From: Hyphomicrobiales bacterium
Lineage (GTDB): Bacteria > Pseudomonadota > Alphaproteobacteria > Rhizobiales > Rhizobiaceae
Reading direction: 5' to 3'
Assembly (NCBI GenBank): GCA_900472625.1
Contig: UCIT01000003.1
Location: 62,001 to 126,000 of the forward strand
Length of the DNA: 64,000 nucleotides
A program made the translations under genes and the position numbers. Positions 19,899 to 30,536 of the stretch are shown one piece after another. Below the pieces are notes generated by a model, which ran no database searches, was not told where the DNA came from, and saw only the letters and a program-made list of their open reading frames with translations. The stretch's first letter is position 1; the number at the start of each line of letters is the position of its first letter.

Positions 19899-21515
19899 AT
19901 GGCCGTCGTTTCCAAGAAAATTCCCGCTCCCGACAAGGTTGCCGTCAAGACTGCGCTGCTGTCGGTGTCCGACAAGGCAGGTATCGTCGAGCTGGCGCGT
20001 GCGCTCGCTGAAAGAGGTGTGCGGCTGCTGTCGACGGGCGGCACGCACAAGGCGATCGCTGCCGCGGGCCTCGCTGTCACCGACGTTTCCGACGTCACCG
20101 GCTTTCCCGAGATCATGGATGGCCGGGTGAAGACGCTGCATCCGAAGGTGCATGGCGGTCTTCTAGCGATCCGTGACGATGCCGAGCACCAGGAAGCGAT
20201 GAAAGCCCATGGGATCGACGGTATCGATCTTGCGGTCATCAATCTCTATCCATTTGAAGACGTGCGCGCTGCCGGCGGTGACTATCCGACGACGGTCGAG
20301 AACATCGACATCGGCGGTCCGGCGATGATCCGCGCATCTGCCAAGAACCATGCCTATGTCGCGATCCTCACCGATCCCGCGGATTATCCTGAGCTGCTGG
20401 AGCAGCTGTCGTCCGACGCCGGCCAGACCAGCTACGCGTTCCGTCAGCGCCTTGCGGCCAAGGCCTACGCACGTACCGCAGCCTATGATGCGATGATCTC
20501 CAACTGGTTCGCAGAAGCGCTGTCGATCGATACGCCGCGCCACCGCGTTATCGGTGGCGTTCTCAAGGAAGAGATGCGCTACGGCGAAAACCCGCACCAG
20601 AAGGCCGCATTCTACGTGACGGGCGAACAGCGCCCCGGCGTTTCGACGGCAGCCCTTCTGCAAGGCAAGCAGCTTTCCTATAACAATATCAACGATACCG
20701 ACGCAGCCTATGAACTGGTGGCCGAATTCCTGCCGGAAAAGTCGCCGGCCTGCGCCATCATCAAGCACGCCAACCCCTGCGGCGTCGCGACCGGTTCCAG
20801 TCTCGTCGAGGCCTACAGGCGGGCACTGGCTTGCGACAGCACCTCGGCATTCGGCGGCATCATCGCGCTCAACCAGATCCTCGACGCCGAGACGGCGGAA
20901 GAGATCATCAAGCTGTTCACCGAAGTCATTATCGCGCCCGGCGTGACGGATGAAGCCAAGGCGATCGTCGCCCGCAAGGCCAATCTGCGTCTGCTCGCGG
21001 CCGGCGGCCTGCCAGATCCGCGGTCTGCCGGTCTGACGGCCAAGACCGTGTCCGGCGGTTTGCTGGTGCAGAGCCGCGACAACGGCATGGTCGAGGATCT
21101 GGAACTGAAGGTCGTCACCAAGCGTGCGCCGACCGCCCAGGAACTCGAAGACATGAAGTTTGCTTTCAAGGTTGCCAAGCACGTCAAGTCGAATGCGGTC
21201 GTTTATGCCAAAGACGGGCAGACGGCAGGCATCGGCGCCGGCCAGATGAGCCGCGTCGATTCCGCACGTATCGCCGGTCTGAAGGCCGAGGAAGCGGCGA
21301 AGGCGCTTGGTCTCGCCGTTCCGATGACACATGGTTCATCCGTTGCTTCGGAAGCCTTCCTGCCGTTTGCCGATGGCCTGCTGTCGATGATTGCGGCTGG
21401 CGCCACCTCGGTGATCCAGCCGGGCGGTTCGATGCGCGACCAGGAAGTCATCGATGCCGCCAATGAGCACGGCATCGCCATGGTCTTCACCGGCATGCGG
21501 CACTTCCGTCACTGA
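19899..21515 (+). CDS. purH: Bifunctional AICAR formyltransferase/IMP cyclohydrolase
   Basis: PurH catalyses the last two steps of IMP synthesis: formylation of AICAR and ring closure. The 538 residues include the N-terminal MGS-like cyclohydrolase domain (about 10-150, with [11 protein letters not shown] and [13 protein letters not shown]) and the C-terminal transformylase domain, where the catalytic Lys-His pair is in IIKHANPCG. The C-terminal family block [30 protein letters not shown] sequence is complete, ending MRHFRH. The ATG at 19899 follows ACGGAGAAGCCCC. It converges on the MFS gene with an 18-base gap. Confidence 0.97.
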   Translation: MAVVSKKIPAPDKVAVKTALLSVSDKAGIVELARALAERGVRLLSTGGTHKAIAAAGLAVTDVSDVTGFPEIMDGRVKTLHPKVHGGLLAIRDDAEHQEAMKAHGIDGIDLAVINLYPFEDVRAAGGDYPTTVENIDIGGPAMIRASAKNHAYVAILTDPADYPELLEQLSSDAGQTSYAFRQRLAAKAYARTAAYDAMISNWFAEALSIDTPRHRVIGGVLKEEMRYGENPHQKAAFYVTGEQRPGVSTAALLQGKQLSYNNINDTDAAYELVAEFLPEKSPACAIIKHANPCGVATGSSLVEAYRRALACDSTSAFGGIIALNQILDAETAEEIIKLFTEVIIAPGVTDEAKAIVARKANLRLLAAGGLPDPRSAGLTAKTVSGGLLVQSRDNGMVEDLELKVVTKRAPTAQELEDMKFAFKVAKHVKSNAVVYAKDGQTAGIGAGQMSRVDSARIAGLKAEEAAKALGLAVPMTHGSSVASEAFLPFADGLLSMIAAGATSVIQPGGSMRDQEVIDAANEHGIAMVFTGMRHFRH

Positions 21516-21533
21516 CGATGAAGCAAATCCCGG

Positions 21534-22919
21534 TTACGCCCTGTCCGCCGGATAGGGCGTCCGGATCAGCAGGATAAGCCCGCCTGCCAGAAACAGCACG
21601 AGCGTGGCCATGCCAAGCCGTGCAGAGCCTGTCGCGTAAGTCATCAGCGAGAACAGCATGGTCGCCATGAAACTCGTGGCGCGGCCTGATAATGCGTAGA
21701 TGCCGAAATAGCGGCCTGCCTCGTCGGGACTGACGCTCCGCGCCAGATAGGATCGGGACGAGGCCTGAACGGGTCCGAAGGCAAGCCCGATCAGCAGGCC
21801 GTAGCCGATATAGGCCTTTTCCGCAGCGGTGCCGAAAAGGCCGCCTGAATCCACGGTCGACAGAGGTAACAGACCCATGAGCGTGTATCCCGGCCCGGTC
21901 GATACGATCCCGGCGGTCGCCAGCAGCAGCAGCGTCAGGCTGATGAGGATGGTGACCTTCGATCCGATGCGTGCATCGACACGGCCGGCGATGATGCAGC
22001 CGAAGATGGCGACGACGTTGAGAATGATACCGTAGATGCCGATCTCGATCGTGGCCCAGCCGAACATGCCGGCCGCGAAAGCACCGCCGAGGATCAACAG
22101 GCCGTTGACCCCGTCCTGATAGACCATGCGGGCGATCAGGAAGCGCAGCAGCGGGCGGCGATCCTTTAACTCCCCAAGCGTATGCCTGACCTCGGCAAGC
22201 CCTGAGCGAACCGCTGCGGCGAACGGCAGGCCGCGCTTTGCATCGGGTGTGAAGAGAAACATCGGCACGATGAAGATCAGATACCATATGGCGGAGATCG
22301 GGCCTGTAACGCGGGCGTCTTCGCCGGTATGCGGATCGAGGCTGAACAGCGGGTCGAGGCCGATAATAGTCTTTCCAGTCTCGGGGCTCCCGGCAAGCAG
22401 AGCGACGACGGCAATCAGCACGATCATGCCACCGAGGTACCCGAGCCCCCACGCGGTGTTGGAGAGCTTGCCGACCTCGTCGCGGCCGACCAGGCGCGGC
22501 ATCATCGAATCATTGAAGACGATAGAGAATTCGGCGGCGATCGACGCCAGGATCATAAAGATGACCGGATAGATGACAGGCGAACCCGGTGCCGCGAACC
22601 ACAAGGCGCAAAGGCTCGCGATCTTGATGACGGCGAAAAAGCCGATCCACGGCTTTCGTGCACCCGATTGGTCGGCAATCGACCCCAGGATGGGGGAAAG
22701 AATGGCGATGATCACCGAGGAGATCGTCGCCATGTTGCTCCAGAGCGTCTGCGCCGAGACCGGGTCTGCTGTCAGTCGTGCCACGAAGTAGGGGCCGAAA
22801 ATGAAGGTGGTCACAACCGTGAAGAATGGCTGTGCCGCCCAGTCGAAGAACATCCAGCCCCAGATGCCCTTGCGTGACGCGCGTGCGGGCTGCGTTCCGG
22901 TCCAGTCAATGCGATTCAC
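21534..22919 (-). CDS. MFS transporter, UMF1/Atg22-like family
   Basis: A polytopic membrane protein of 461 residues with about 12 hydrophobic segments. The early WGWMFFDWAAQPFFT block is characteristic of the UMF1 family, which also contains fungal vacuolar effluxer Atg22; bacterial substrates are generally unknown. The frame opens at ATG 22973 within the end of the glutamate dehydrogenase gene, but a GTG at 22919 preceded by AGGAG at 7 bases is the more likely start. It lies 31 bases downstream of the NAD-GDH stop on the same strand, so co-transcription is likely. Confidence 0.85.
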   Translation of the reverse strand: MNRIDWTGTQPARASRKGIWGWMFFDWAAQPFFTVVTTFIFGPYFVARLTADPVSAQTLWSNMATISSVIIAILSPILGSIADQSGARKPWIGFFAVIKIASLCALWFAAPGSPVIYPVIFMILASIAAEFSIVFNDSMMPRLVGRDEVGKLSNTAWGLGYLGGMIVLIAVVALLAGSPETGKTIIGLDPLFSLDPHTGEDARVTGPISAIWYLIFIVPMFLFTPDAKRGLPFAAAVRSGLAEVRHTLGELKDRRPLLRFLIARMVYQDGVNGLLILGGAFAAGMFGWATIEIGIYGIILNVVAIFGCIIAGRVDARIGSKVTILISLTLLLLATAGIVSTGPGYTLMGLLPLSTVDSGGLFGTAAEKAYIGYGLLIGLAFGPVQASSRSYLARSVSPDEAGRYFGIYALSGRATSFMATMLFSLMTYATGSARLGMATLVLFLAGGLILLIRTPYPADRA

Positions 22920-22950
22920 AGCCCTGCTCCTGATTTCGGAGCGGACTGTC

Positions 22951-25900
22951 TCACCTCGCCCCATCTCTGGCAAGATCGGTCAGCAAGCCGGCTGCGACGG
23001 TAATCCTGGCGAGATTTGGATCGCCACCATCGCTGAGACCTGCGAGTTCCTCGGCAATGCGGTTGATCCGGATGCGGTCGCTGGCATGCCAGGCCTGCAC
23101 CGGCAGCTTTTCCTTGCCGTGGTTGGCGAGCGCGGAAATGACGATATCGCGCCGCGCGCCAGCGATCTGGTCGAGGCTGCGTGCCAGCGCCAGATTCTCG
23201 TAGTGATCCGAGGTGATGATACGGCCGCCGGCGGCGAGCAGCCGGCCGACACGGAATGTCTGACTGACGGCAAAATAGCTTTCAGCCGCTCGGACCAGAG
23301 GCTCGCCCGTGCGCTCGGCGATCTGCACGATCTCAGGCACAAGCGCAAATCCGAGTAGACGGGCGATCTCGCCGGCAAGCGCTTCCGGCACACCGGCATT
23401 CTGGTATTCGGCCTTGCGTGCTTCAAGCTCGGGTACGGTCTGGCCGGCGAAGATCGGCTGAAGCTTCTTGAACGCTGCTCTCAGACGATCGATGGTTTCG
23501 GCAATACCCGCCTTGGCCATCTGCATCTTCAGCAGCAACCGCGTCAGAACCGTGAAGATATGGCTGATCTCTTCGTAGAGCCGGTTCTGCATCTGGCCGG
23601 AAATCCTGCCGTCCAGCGCATCGGTTTCGGCCCAGAGGCGTGCGAGATCGAAACTATCACGCGCAATCACGGCCGCTCGAACCACTTCCGGCGCAGATGC
23701 AGCCGTTGCGTCCATCATGCTGACCGCAAAAGCCGGACCGCCACGGTTGATGGCTTCGTTGGCGAGTACGGTTGCCACGATCTCGCGTTTCAGCCGGTGG
23801 CTGGTGATATCGGCCGCATTCGACTTGCGCATCTTGGCCGGGAAGTACTGTGCAAGCGTCGTTGTGAAATACGGATGGTCCGGCAGGTCGCTTGCCGCCA
23901 GTGCGTCAAACAGCACGATCTTGGCATAGGAAAGCAGGACGCCAATTTCCGGCCGGGTCAGCGGCCGGTTTGCTGCATAACGCTCGGCCATCGTCGTGTC
24001 GTCAGGCAGCGTCTCGACCTTGCGGTTAAGCTGCTTTGCCGTCTCCAGTACACCCATGAAACGCGTGAGCTCAAGGCCGTTGCCGGTGCCCTTGCGTTCG
24101 GTCAGCGAAATCGCCAGCGACTGCAGGTAGTTGTTGCGCAGGACCAGCGTCGAGACCTCGTCCGTCATCGAGGAAAGCAGCTGGTCGCGCTTCGGCCGGG
24201 TCAGGCGGCCGTCATGCATGGCAGCCGCGAGTGCGATCTTGATGTTAACCTCAACGTCCGATGTGTTGACGCCGGCGGAGTTGTCGATAGCGTCGGAATT
24301 GCAGCGTCCGCCATTCAAGCCATAGGCGATGCGGCCGCGTTGGGTGACGCCGAGGTTGGCCCCCTCCCCGATCACCTTTGCGCGCACATCGTTGGCACTG
24401 ATGCGGATCGGGTCGTTGGCGCGGTCGCCAACATCGGCGTCGGTCTCCGACGCCGCCTTCACGTAGGTGCCAATGCCCCCGAACCAGAGGAGATCGACCG
24501 GGCTTTTCAGGATTGCCGTGATCACTTCGAAAGGCGTTGCGACTGTCTTGTCTATACCGATCGCGGCGGCAGCCGCTGTCGTCAATGTGACGGATTTGGC
24601 GGATCGCGAGATGATCATGCCGCCCTTGGACAGCAGGCCCTTATCGAAATCCTGCCAGCTCGAACGCGGCAGATTGAACAGCCGCTGCCTCTCGGCAAGC
24701 GTCTTTGCCATGTCGGGATCCGGATCGATGAAGATGTCGCGGTGGTCGAAGGCGGCCAGAAGCCGGATCTTCGGTGACAGCAGCATGCCGTTGCCGAAGA
24801 CATCGCCGGACATGTCGCCGACGCCGGCGACCGTAAACGGCGTCGTCTGGATGTCGATGTCCATCTCTCGGAAGTGGCGCTTGACCGTCTCCCAGGCACC
24901 GCGAGCGGTGATGCCCATTTTCTTGTGGTCGTATCCGGCCGAGCCGCCCGATGCGAAGGCGTCGTCGAGCCAGAAGCCGGCTTCCTGGGCAAGGGCATTC
25001 GCCGTATCGGAGAAGGTGGCTGTGCCCTTGTCTGCGGCGACGACGAAGTAAGGATCGTCGCCGTCAAGACGAACGGTGTCTGCAGGCGGGATGATGTCGG
25101 CGCCCGCGATATTGTCGGTGATCGACAGCAGCGTGCGGATGTAGGTCTTGTAGGCCTCGCGGCCGGCATTGAAGATTTCGTCTCGGTTGCCGCCGACAGG
25201 CAGTTTCTTCGGATAGAAACCGCCCTTGGCGCCGACGGGCACGATGACGGCGTTCTTGACCTGCTGCGCCTTCACCAGCCCCAGTACCTCGGTGCGGTAG
25301 TCTTCCGCGCGATCCGACCAGCGAAGCCCGCCACGCGCCACCTTGCCGAAGCGCAGGTGCACTCCTTCGACCTCGACGCCGTAGACAAACATTTCGCGGA
25401 ACGGGCGCGGTTCAGGCAGCCCGTCGATCAGATGCGGGTCGAGCTTGAAGGCAAGCATCGCCTTCTGCGAGCCATCCGGATTGCGCTGGAAATAATTGGT
25501 CCGCAGCGTGGCATCGACGACATTGACATAGCGACGCAGGATGCGGTCGTCGTCAAGGCTCGGGACGTCGGCAAGTGCGGTTTCGATCCTGGCATGAAGA
25601 TCGATCGATTTCTTGACCCGGGTCTTCTCAGCGATCTTTGGATCTAGGCCATCGTGAAACAGTCTGAACACCAGCGACGAGATTGCCGGATACTTGTCGA
25701 GCGTGGTGGCGATATAGTCCTGTGAATAGGCGATGCCGGCCTGGCGCAGATAACGGGCGTAGGCGCGCAGCACGCTTGTTTCACGCGCGGACAAGCCGGC
25801 CGAGACGATGAGCCGGTTGAAATTGTCGTTGTCGATGAGACCTGAAAAGGCAGAGAGGAAGGCTTCCTCAAGCGCAGCCCCGTGGCGCTGGATATCGATC

Positions 25901-27726
25901 TCCGTGCTGCCCTGGGCTTGCAACTCCATGTCGTGCAGCACCACGAGCCGCTCACTGCCGTCAGGCAACGTCACATCGATATCGAATGTGCCCTCGCTGA
26001 TGACGCTGAAGCCGAGGTTTTCCAGCAGCGGTACGCGGCGCGACAGGGCAAGCTGGCCGGATGCGTGGAAGATCTTCAGGCACAGCAGTGGCGCATCATC
26101 CTTGACGCGCGTGTAGAATTCGATGCGGATCTGCTCGCCGTTGGCGCAGGCCTTGATATCGGGGAGATCGCCGAAAGCTTCCTCCGGCGCGAACAGGTCC
26201 TGATAGGCGTTGCTGACACGGATGCGCGGCGCCTTGGGACCGGCCAGCATCTCGAACCGATCGTTCCACCGGGCGGTAATGACGCGGATCGCCTCCTCGA
26301 GCCTAGCTTGTGGTATACGTGGCGTCTTGCCACCGGAGCGGCCGATGATAAAATGCACACGGGCGACGCCGCCTTCCGGAAAAGCCGGGTAATAGGCTGA
26401 AACGCGACCGTCATAGACGGTCTTCAGATACGTGCCGATCTTCTCGCGAACGATGGAATCGTATTCTTCGCGCGGGACATAGACAATCACTGAGACGAAG
26501 CGGTCGAAATGGTCGATGCGGGGAAGAACCCTGACTCGCGGGCGGTCGGTCAGATCGTTGATCTGCTCGGCAAAGCTTGCAAGCAAGGTGGTATCGATCT
26601 GGAAGAGATCGTCGCGCGGATAGGATTCCAGCGTGTTATCGAGCATGCGCCCGGAATGGCTCATCGGATCGAAGCCGAAATGTTCCTTCACCTTCTCGAT
26701 CTTCGAGCGCAGCAGCGGGATCTCGGTTGCCAGCGAGGTGTAGGCGGTCGACGTGAACAGGCCGACGATTCGCAGTTCGCCGGTGACGTTACCGTCCGCG
26801 TCGAAGCGCTTGATGCCGACATAGTCCATGTATGCGCGGCGATGGACAACCGACTTGACGTTGGCCTTGGTGACGATGAGGAAATCGGGGCCATCGAGAA
26901 ACGCTAGGATTTCGGGCGTGGTGGTGACGGCGTCGCGGCCGGTGCGCAGCACCAATACTTCCGGGTTCGAGAGAATGCCGAGACCTGTGCCTTTGTCGCG
27001 CTCGACCTTGGCGCCTGCCCCCTTGCCGGAGTAGACATATTCGCGCATCCCGAGAAGCGTGAAATTCGCGTCGCGCAGCCATGTGAGGAAGGCGACGGCC
27101 TCATCGCGATCGGCCTTTCGGCGCCCAACGCTTTGCGACGACAGTTCGGTGATGGCGGTGCCGAGCTTGTCGAGCATCGGCTTCCAGTCGGAGACTGACA
27201 GGCGAACCTGCTCGAGCACAACCTTGATGCGCTCGACGAGATCGGCCGACTGCGCGGCCGTCAGCGGCGCGATATGAAGCTGGATGTGGCTGACGCGGCT
27301 GGTGGGCTCGCTTGGATTGTCCGCGCTGTAGAGTTCCGGCTGTTTGCCATCGCCCATGACCAGAATGGGATGCACCGCCATGTAGAGATCGCGGTAGCTG
27401 CTGGTCACCTCGCCCATCACCGATTCATAGAGAAAAGGCATGTTGTGGTCGGTGACGGAAAGGATGGACACCGCCACGCCATTCGGCTCGACGTTCTCCA
27501 GGGTATCGACGGTTACTCGCGGTGCATTGCCGCTCCACGCAGCGAGTTCAGTCGCGCAATGGACGGCGGACAATGCCAGCATTTCGGGTGTGTAGGAATC
27601 GAGGTCATCGCCGCTCGCCCGCCCGAAAAGGATCTCGGGCGCAATATATTTTTCGCCGGTCGCAGCCGCGATCTTGCTTGCGCTTTCGATCTGCTTTTCC
27701 CGTTTCGGATTGTTTCGAGCGGCCAT
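22951..27726 (-). CDS. NAD-specific glutamate dehydrogenase (large, 180-kDa class)
   Basis: This 1591-residue enzyme belongs to the L_180 class of NAD-dependent glutamate dehydrogenases, which deaminate glutamate to 2-oxoglutarate and ammonia. A long N-terminal regulatory region (about 1-700, including ACT-like domains) precedes the catalytic domain. The substrate-lysine motif VPVGAKGGFYPKKLP lies near residue 830, and the nucleotide-binding domain contains GMLLSPKIRLLAAFDHRDIF and GEGANLGVTQRGRI. A long helical C-terminal extension follows. The ATG at 27726 is preceded by GGGAGAACG. It is divergent from pdxY. Confidence 0.96.
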   Translation of the reverse strand: MAARNNPKREKQIESASKIAAATGEKYIAPEILFGRASGDDLDSYTPEMLALSAVHCATELAAWSGNAPRVTVDTLENVEPNGVAVSILSVTDHNMPFLYESVMGEVTSSYRDLYMAVHPILVMGDGKQPELYSADNPSEPTSRVSHIQLHIAPLTAAQSADLVERIKVVLEQVRLSVSDWKPMLDKLGTAITELSSQSVGRRKADRDEAVAFLTWLRDANFTLLGMREYVYSGKGAGAKVERDKGTGLGILSNPEVLVLRTGRDAVTTTPEILAFLDGPDFLIVTKANVKSVVHRRAYMDYVGIKRFDADGNVTGELRIVGLFTSTAYTSLATEIPLLRSKIEKVKEHFGFDPMSHSGRMLDNTLESYPRDDLFQIDTTLLASFAEQINDLTDRPRVRVLPRIDHFDRFVSVIVYVPREEYDSIVREKIGTYLKTVYDGRVSAYYPAFPEGGVARVHFIIGRSGGKTPRIPQARLEEAIRVITARWNDRFEMLAGPKAPRIRVSNAYQDLFAPEEAFGDLPDIKACANGEQIRIEFYTRVKDDAPLLCLKIFHASGQLALSRRVPLLENLGFSVISEGTFDIDVTLPDGSERLVVLHDMELQAQGSTEIDIQRHGAALEEAFLSAFSGLIDNDNFNRLIVSAGLSARETSVLRAYARYLRQAGIAYSQDYIATTLDKYPAISSLVFRLFHDGLDPKIAEKTRVKKSIDLHARIETALADVPSLDDDRILRRYVNVVDATLRTNYFQRNPDGSQKAMLAFKLDPHLIDGLPEPRPFREMFVYGVEVEGVHLRFGKVARGGLRWSDRAEDYRTEVLGLVKAQQVKNAVIVPVGAKGGFYPKKLPVGGNRDEIFNAGREAYKTYIRTLLSITDNIAGADIIPPADTVRLDGDDPYFVVAADKGTATFSDTANALAQEAGFWLDDAFASGGSAGYDHKKMGITARGAWETVKRHFREMDIDIQTTPFTVAGVGDMSGDVFGNGMLLSPKIRLLAAFDHRDIFIDPDPDMAKTLAERQRLFNLPRSSWQDFDKGLLSKGGMIISRSAKSVTLTTAAAAAIGIDKTVATPFEVITAILKSPVDLLWFGGIGTYVKAASETDADVGDRANDPIRISANDVRAKVIGEGANLGVTQRGRIAYGLNGGRCNSDAIDNSAGVNTSDVEVNIKIALAAAMHDGRLTRPKRDQLLSSMTDEVSTLVLRNNYLQSLAISLTERKGTGNGLELTRFMGVLETAKQLNRKVETLPDDTTMAERYAANRPLTRPEIGVLLSYAKIVLFDALAASDLPDHPYFTTTLAQYFPAKMRKSNAADITSHRLKREIVATVLANEAINRGGPAFAVSMMDATAASAPEVVRAAVIARDSFDLARLWAETDALDGRISGQMQNRLYEEISHIFTVLTRLLLKMQMAKAGIAETIDRLRAAFKKLQPIFAGQTVPELEARKAEYQNAGVPEALAGEIARLLGFALVPEIVQIAERTGEPLVRAAESYFAVSQTFRVGRLLAAGGRIITSDHYENLALARSLDQIAGARRDIVISALANHGKEKLPVQAWHASDRIRINRIAEELAGLSDGGDPNLARITVAAGLLTDLARDGAR

Positions 27727-27980
27727 TTCCGACGTTCTCCCAATTGCGTCATTTTCAGCAGGTTAGCAGAAGACTTGGCGAAGAAATCGCTAAAAGACGA
27801 CCGCCTTCGACAGTTTTCGTGCGTTTTGGCATCGCTGGCGATCGTTTTCGGCCGAAATGCCATTCCGGTTGTCTGGATGTTGCATTCGTATGCTGTTTGA
27901 TCACGCTGGGATGAAGGGTTGTTGACAGCCCGACAGCAAAAAGACGATCAACAAAGCCTCGGAATTTGGATCAGAACATC

Positions 27981-28856
27981 ATGTCGCAGAATGCACCGGG
28001 CGCGGTCATCGTTATATCAAGCCATGTCGTGCGTGGCTCCGTCGGCAACCGTGCGGCTGTCTTTGCCTTGGAAACGCTTGGCCACCAGGTCTGGGCGCTG
28101 CCAACGATCGTCCTTCCCTGGCATCCGGGGCATGGGCGAGCAACGCGATTGACCTTTACTGAAGCCGACTTCGATGCGGCGATCGACGATCTGATCCGCG
28201 CGCCATGGATCGGCGAGGTCAAGGCGGTGCTTACGGGATATTTTGGCAATGCTGCGCAAGCTCGGTCCGTCGCCCGACTGATCGGTTCGCTGCGCGAGCG
28301 AAATCCGGATCTGTTTTATGTCTGCGATCCCGTCATGGGCGATCTGGGCGGTCTCTACGTGCCTGAGGCAACCGCCGAAGCGATCCGCGACCATCTGATC
28401 CCGCTCGCGTCGCTGGCAACACCGAACCGCTACGAACTGGCGTGGCTCTCGGGCGCGCCGCTGGAAAGCAACACGGAGATCATGGAGGCGGCTCTTGCGC
28501 TTGGACCTGCGCGGATGCTTGTCACGTCGGCGGTGCCGATGATGGCGGGCGGTACTGGCAATCTCTATCTCTCCGGGCGCCATGCGCTGCTGGCCGAACA
28601 CCGCGTTATCGACAATCCGCCCAACGGGCTGGGCGATCTGCTTGCCGCATTGTTTCTCTCCAGATTGCAGTCAGGGATGGAAGACGAGAAGGCGCTGCAG
28701 CTGGCAACCGCCAGCGTCTACGAGGTGCTAGCCCGCGCCGTCAAACGCGGCAGCGACGAGCTCACGCTGGCAAGCGATGCCTCCAGCCTCTCGACGCCCA
28801 TGGCCATGGTCCAGATGCGGCACCTGATGCATCCGGCACAGCGGCGCAAGACATAG
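27981..28856 (+). CDS. pdxY: Pyridoxal kinase
   Basis: PdxY phosphorylates pyridoxal to PLP in the salvage pathway. The ATG at 27981 (MSQNAPGAV) gives 291 residues; an in-frame TTG at 27966 is less likely. The ribokinase-like fold is shown by SSHVVRGSVGNRAA near the N-terminus, the YVCDPVMGD motif near residue 118 and the anion-hole/catalytic segment PPNGLGDLLAALFLSRL, whose Asp is the likely base. The HPGHG block near residue 50 is typical of PdxY. It stands divergent from the glutamate dehydrogenase gene across a 254-base gap. Confidence 0.93.
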   Translation: MSQNAPGAVIVISSHVVRGSVGNRAAVFALETLGHQVWALPTIVLPWHPGHGRATRLTFTEADFDAAIDDLIRAPWIGEVKAVLTGYFGNAAQARSVARLIGSLRERNPDLFYVCDPVMGDLGGLYVPEATAEAIRDHLIPLASLATPNRYELAWLSGAPLESNTEIMEAALALGPARMLVTSAVPMMAGGTGNLYLSGRHALLAEHRVIDNPPNGLGDLLAALFLSRLQSGMEDEKALQLATASVYEVLARAVKRGSDELTLASDASSLSTPMAMVQMRHLMHPAQRRKT

Positions 28857-28924
28857 ATTTGTCGTTTTGCCGCATTCCGCAGTGCGATATTGATCTTGGA
28901 TCGCGCACGCTGTAATCGAATGTC

Positions 28925-29566
28925 ATGCAGCGTTTTCCAGATACACTCATCGACGGCTATCGCAACTTCATGAACGGGCGTTATGCAGACGCGCGCGAAC
29001 GATACAGGACGTTGGCCGAGAACGGCCAGAACCCCAGCACGCTGGTGGTTGCCTGTTCGGACTCGCGCGCCGCGCCCGAGCTCATCTTCGATGCCGGACC
29101 GGGCGAACTGTTCGTCGTGCGCAATGTCGCCAACATGGTGCCGCCCTATGAGCCCGACGGGCATTTCCACGCGACATCGGCAGCACTCGAGTTCGCGGTT
29201 CAGGCGCTGAAGGTGTCCGACATCGTGGTGATGGGGCATGGCCGCTGCGGCGGCATCCGCGCCGCGCTCGATCCTGACGTTGAGCCGTTGTCGCCTGGTG
29301 ACTTCATCGGCCGCTGGATGTCGCTGTTGAAGCCGGCGGCCGAACAGATCCAGAGCAACGACATCATGACGCCGGGCGAACGGCAGACGGCGCTGGAGCG
29401 CGTGTCGATCCGCAATTCCATCGACAATCTGAGGACGTTTCCTGAGATAAAGGCGCTCGAGGAAGCCGGCGAAATCCATCTCCATGGCGCCTGGTTCGAT
29501 ATATCGACCGGCGAGCTTTGGGTCATGGATGCCGAAACCCGAGATTTCATCCGTCCGGAAATCTGA
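28925..29566 (+). CDS. Beta-class carbonic anhydrase
   Basis: This enzyme interconverts carbon dioxide and bicarbonate. The 213-residue protein has the zinc-binding motifs of the beta class: CSDSR near residue 44 and HGRCGG near residue 104, giving the Cys-His-Cys ligands and the Asp-Arg dyad. Plant-type features such as VVRNVANMVPPYE are present. The ATG at 28925 follows the pdxY stop by 68 bases. A strong bidirectional terminator follows. It may support carboxylating enzymes under low carbon dioxide, which is inference. Confidence 0.95.
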   Translation: MQRFPDTLIDGYRNFMNGRYADARERYRTLAENGQNPSTLVVACSDSRAAPELIFDAGPGELFVVRNVANMVPPYEPDGHFHATSAALEFAVQALKVSDIVVMGHGRCGGIRAALDPDVEPLSPGDFIGRWMSLLKPAAEQIQSNDIMTPGERQTALERVSIRNSIDNLRTFPEIKALEEAGEIHLHGAWFDISTGELWVMDAETRDFIRPEI

Positions 29567-29587
29567 GCCAGTACATTTTTTGCCACG

Positions 29588-29621
29588 AAAAAAGCGCCGA
29601 TGGTTCTCACGGCGCTTTTTT
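29588..29621. terminator. Bidirectional terminator between carbonic anhydrase and transglycosylase genes
   Basis: A perfect 12-bp stem, AAAAAAGCGCCG (29588-29599) with CGGCGCTTTTTT (29610-29621), has a 10-base loop. The A-run and T-run make it functional on both strands, serving the two convergent genes. Confidence 0.92.
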
Positions 29622-29638
29622 AATGTCTGTCGTGCAGC

Positions 29639-30463
29639 TCAGTTGCCGTCGATCTGCTGACCGATATAAGCGATCGCCTGCTGGTAGACGGTAGCCGCAT
29701 TCCATCCCGAGATGGCCGCGAAGTTGGATTCACCTGGCTGGTAGCCGGCGCCCGGGCGCCATCCATGGCCCCTCAAGAAGTTTGCGGTCGATGCGAGAGC
29801 GTCGGCGCGCGAGCCGACCATGTCGACCCTGCCGTCGCCATCCCCGTCGGCGCCGTAAAGCACGACGTTGCGGGGCAGAAACTGCGTCTGGCCGATTTCA
29901 CCATGCGCAGCGCCACGCGCCTGCGGGTTGAGAAAGCCTTCGCCAACCAGCTGAAGTGCAGCATAAAGCTGGTCCGTGAAGTAGGCCGAGCGGCGGCAGT
30001 CGAATGCGAGCGTCGAAACCGCCGACATGGTGTGCTGGGTGCCCATGTAGTTGCCGAAGCCGGTCTCCATGCCCCAGATGGCTATCAGCGGACCTGCGGG
30101 AACGCCATACTTGCGTTCAATGGAGGCGAAGAGGGCTGCGTTGGCGCGCTTCATGCCCTTGCCGCGCGAGATGATCGCCTGGCCGCCACGCTTCTGCATG
30201 AAGGCATCGAAGGAAAGCTTGAAGCTCTTCTGGCCGCGATCGGCCGAAATGGTCGGTTTGTTGTAGACAACATTGGCGAAAGCACGGTCGAGGACCGAAC
30301 GGCTGACACCATTGGCTGCCGCTTCCTGCTTGAAGGCAACCACCCAATCGCCAAAGCCGGCGCTGGTGTTGCTGCATTGTGGTGCTGCCTCGGCCGTGGC
30401 CGGAACTGCCTGAAACAGTGCGAAAGCCGCCGCTGCCGCCAGCAAAAGTCTTGTCATGCGCAT
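29639..30463 (-). CDS. Lytic murein transglycosylase (MltB-like, SLT_2 domain)
   Basis: The 274-residue protein has a signal peptide (about 1-26, cleaved after AEA) and no lipobox cysteine, so it is probably a soluble periplasmic form. The MltB-type domain covers most of the mature chain. The catalytic glutamate lies in IWGMETGFGNY near residue 132, and the family block GEIGQTQFLPRNV follows. Such enzymes cleave peptidoglycan glycan strands with formation of 1,6-anhydromuramic acid. The ATG at 30463 is used; an alternative in-frame ATG lies two codons later. Confidence 0.92.
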   Translation of the reverse strand: MRMTRLLLAAAAAFALFQAVPATAEAAPQCSNTSAGFGDWVVAFKQEAAANGVSRSVLDRAFANVVYNKPTISADRGQKSFKLSFDAFMQKRGGQAIISRGKGMKRANAALFASIERKYGVPAGPLIAIWGMETGFGNYMGTQHTMSAVSTLAFDCRRSAYFTDQLYAALQLVGEGFLNPQARGAAHGEIGQTQFLPRNVVLYGADGDGDGRVDMVGSRADALASTANFLRGHGWRPGAGYQPGESNFAAISGWNAATVYQQAIAYIGQQIDGN

Positions 30464-30536
30464 CGAATACCCCGATCCCGATCAGCCTAGCCTCGAACCG
30501 GCCGGAGGCCTGTCATCGGCAACGTTGTCACGACTA

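Noticed and set aside
27922..27950. TTGACA 59 bases before pdxY as a promoter
   Set aside because: After a 17-base spacer the -10 region reads CGATCA, which does not resemble a sigma-70 -10 box.
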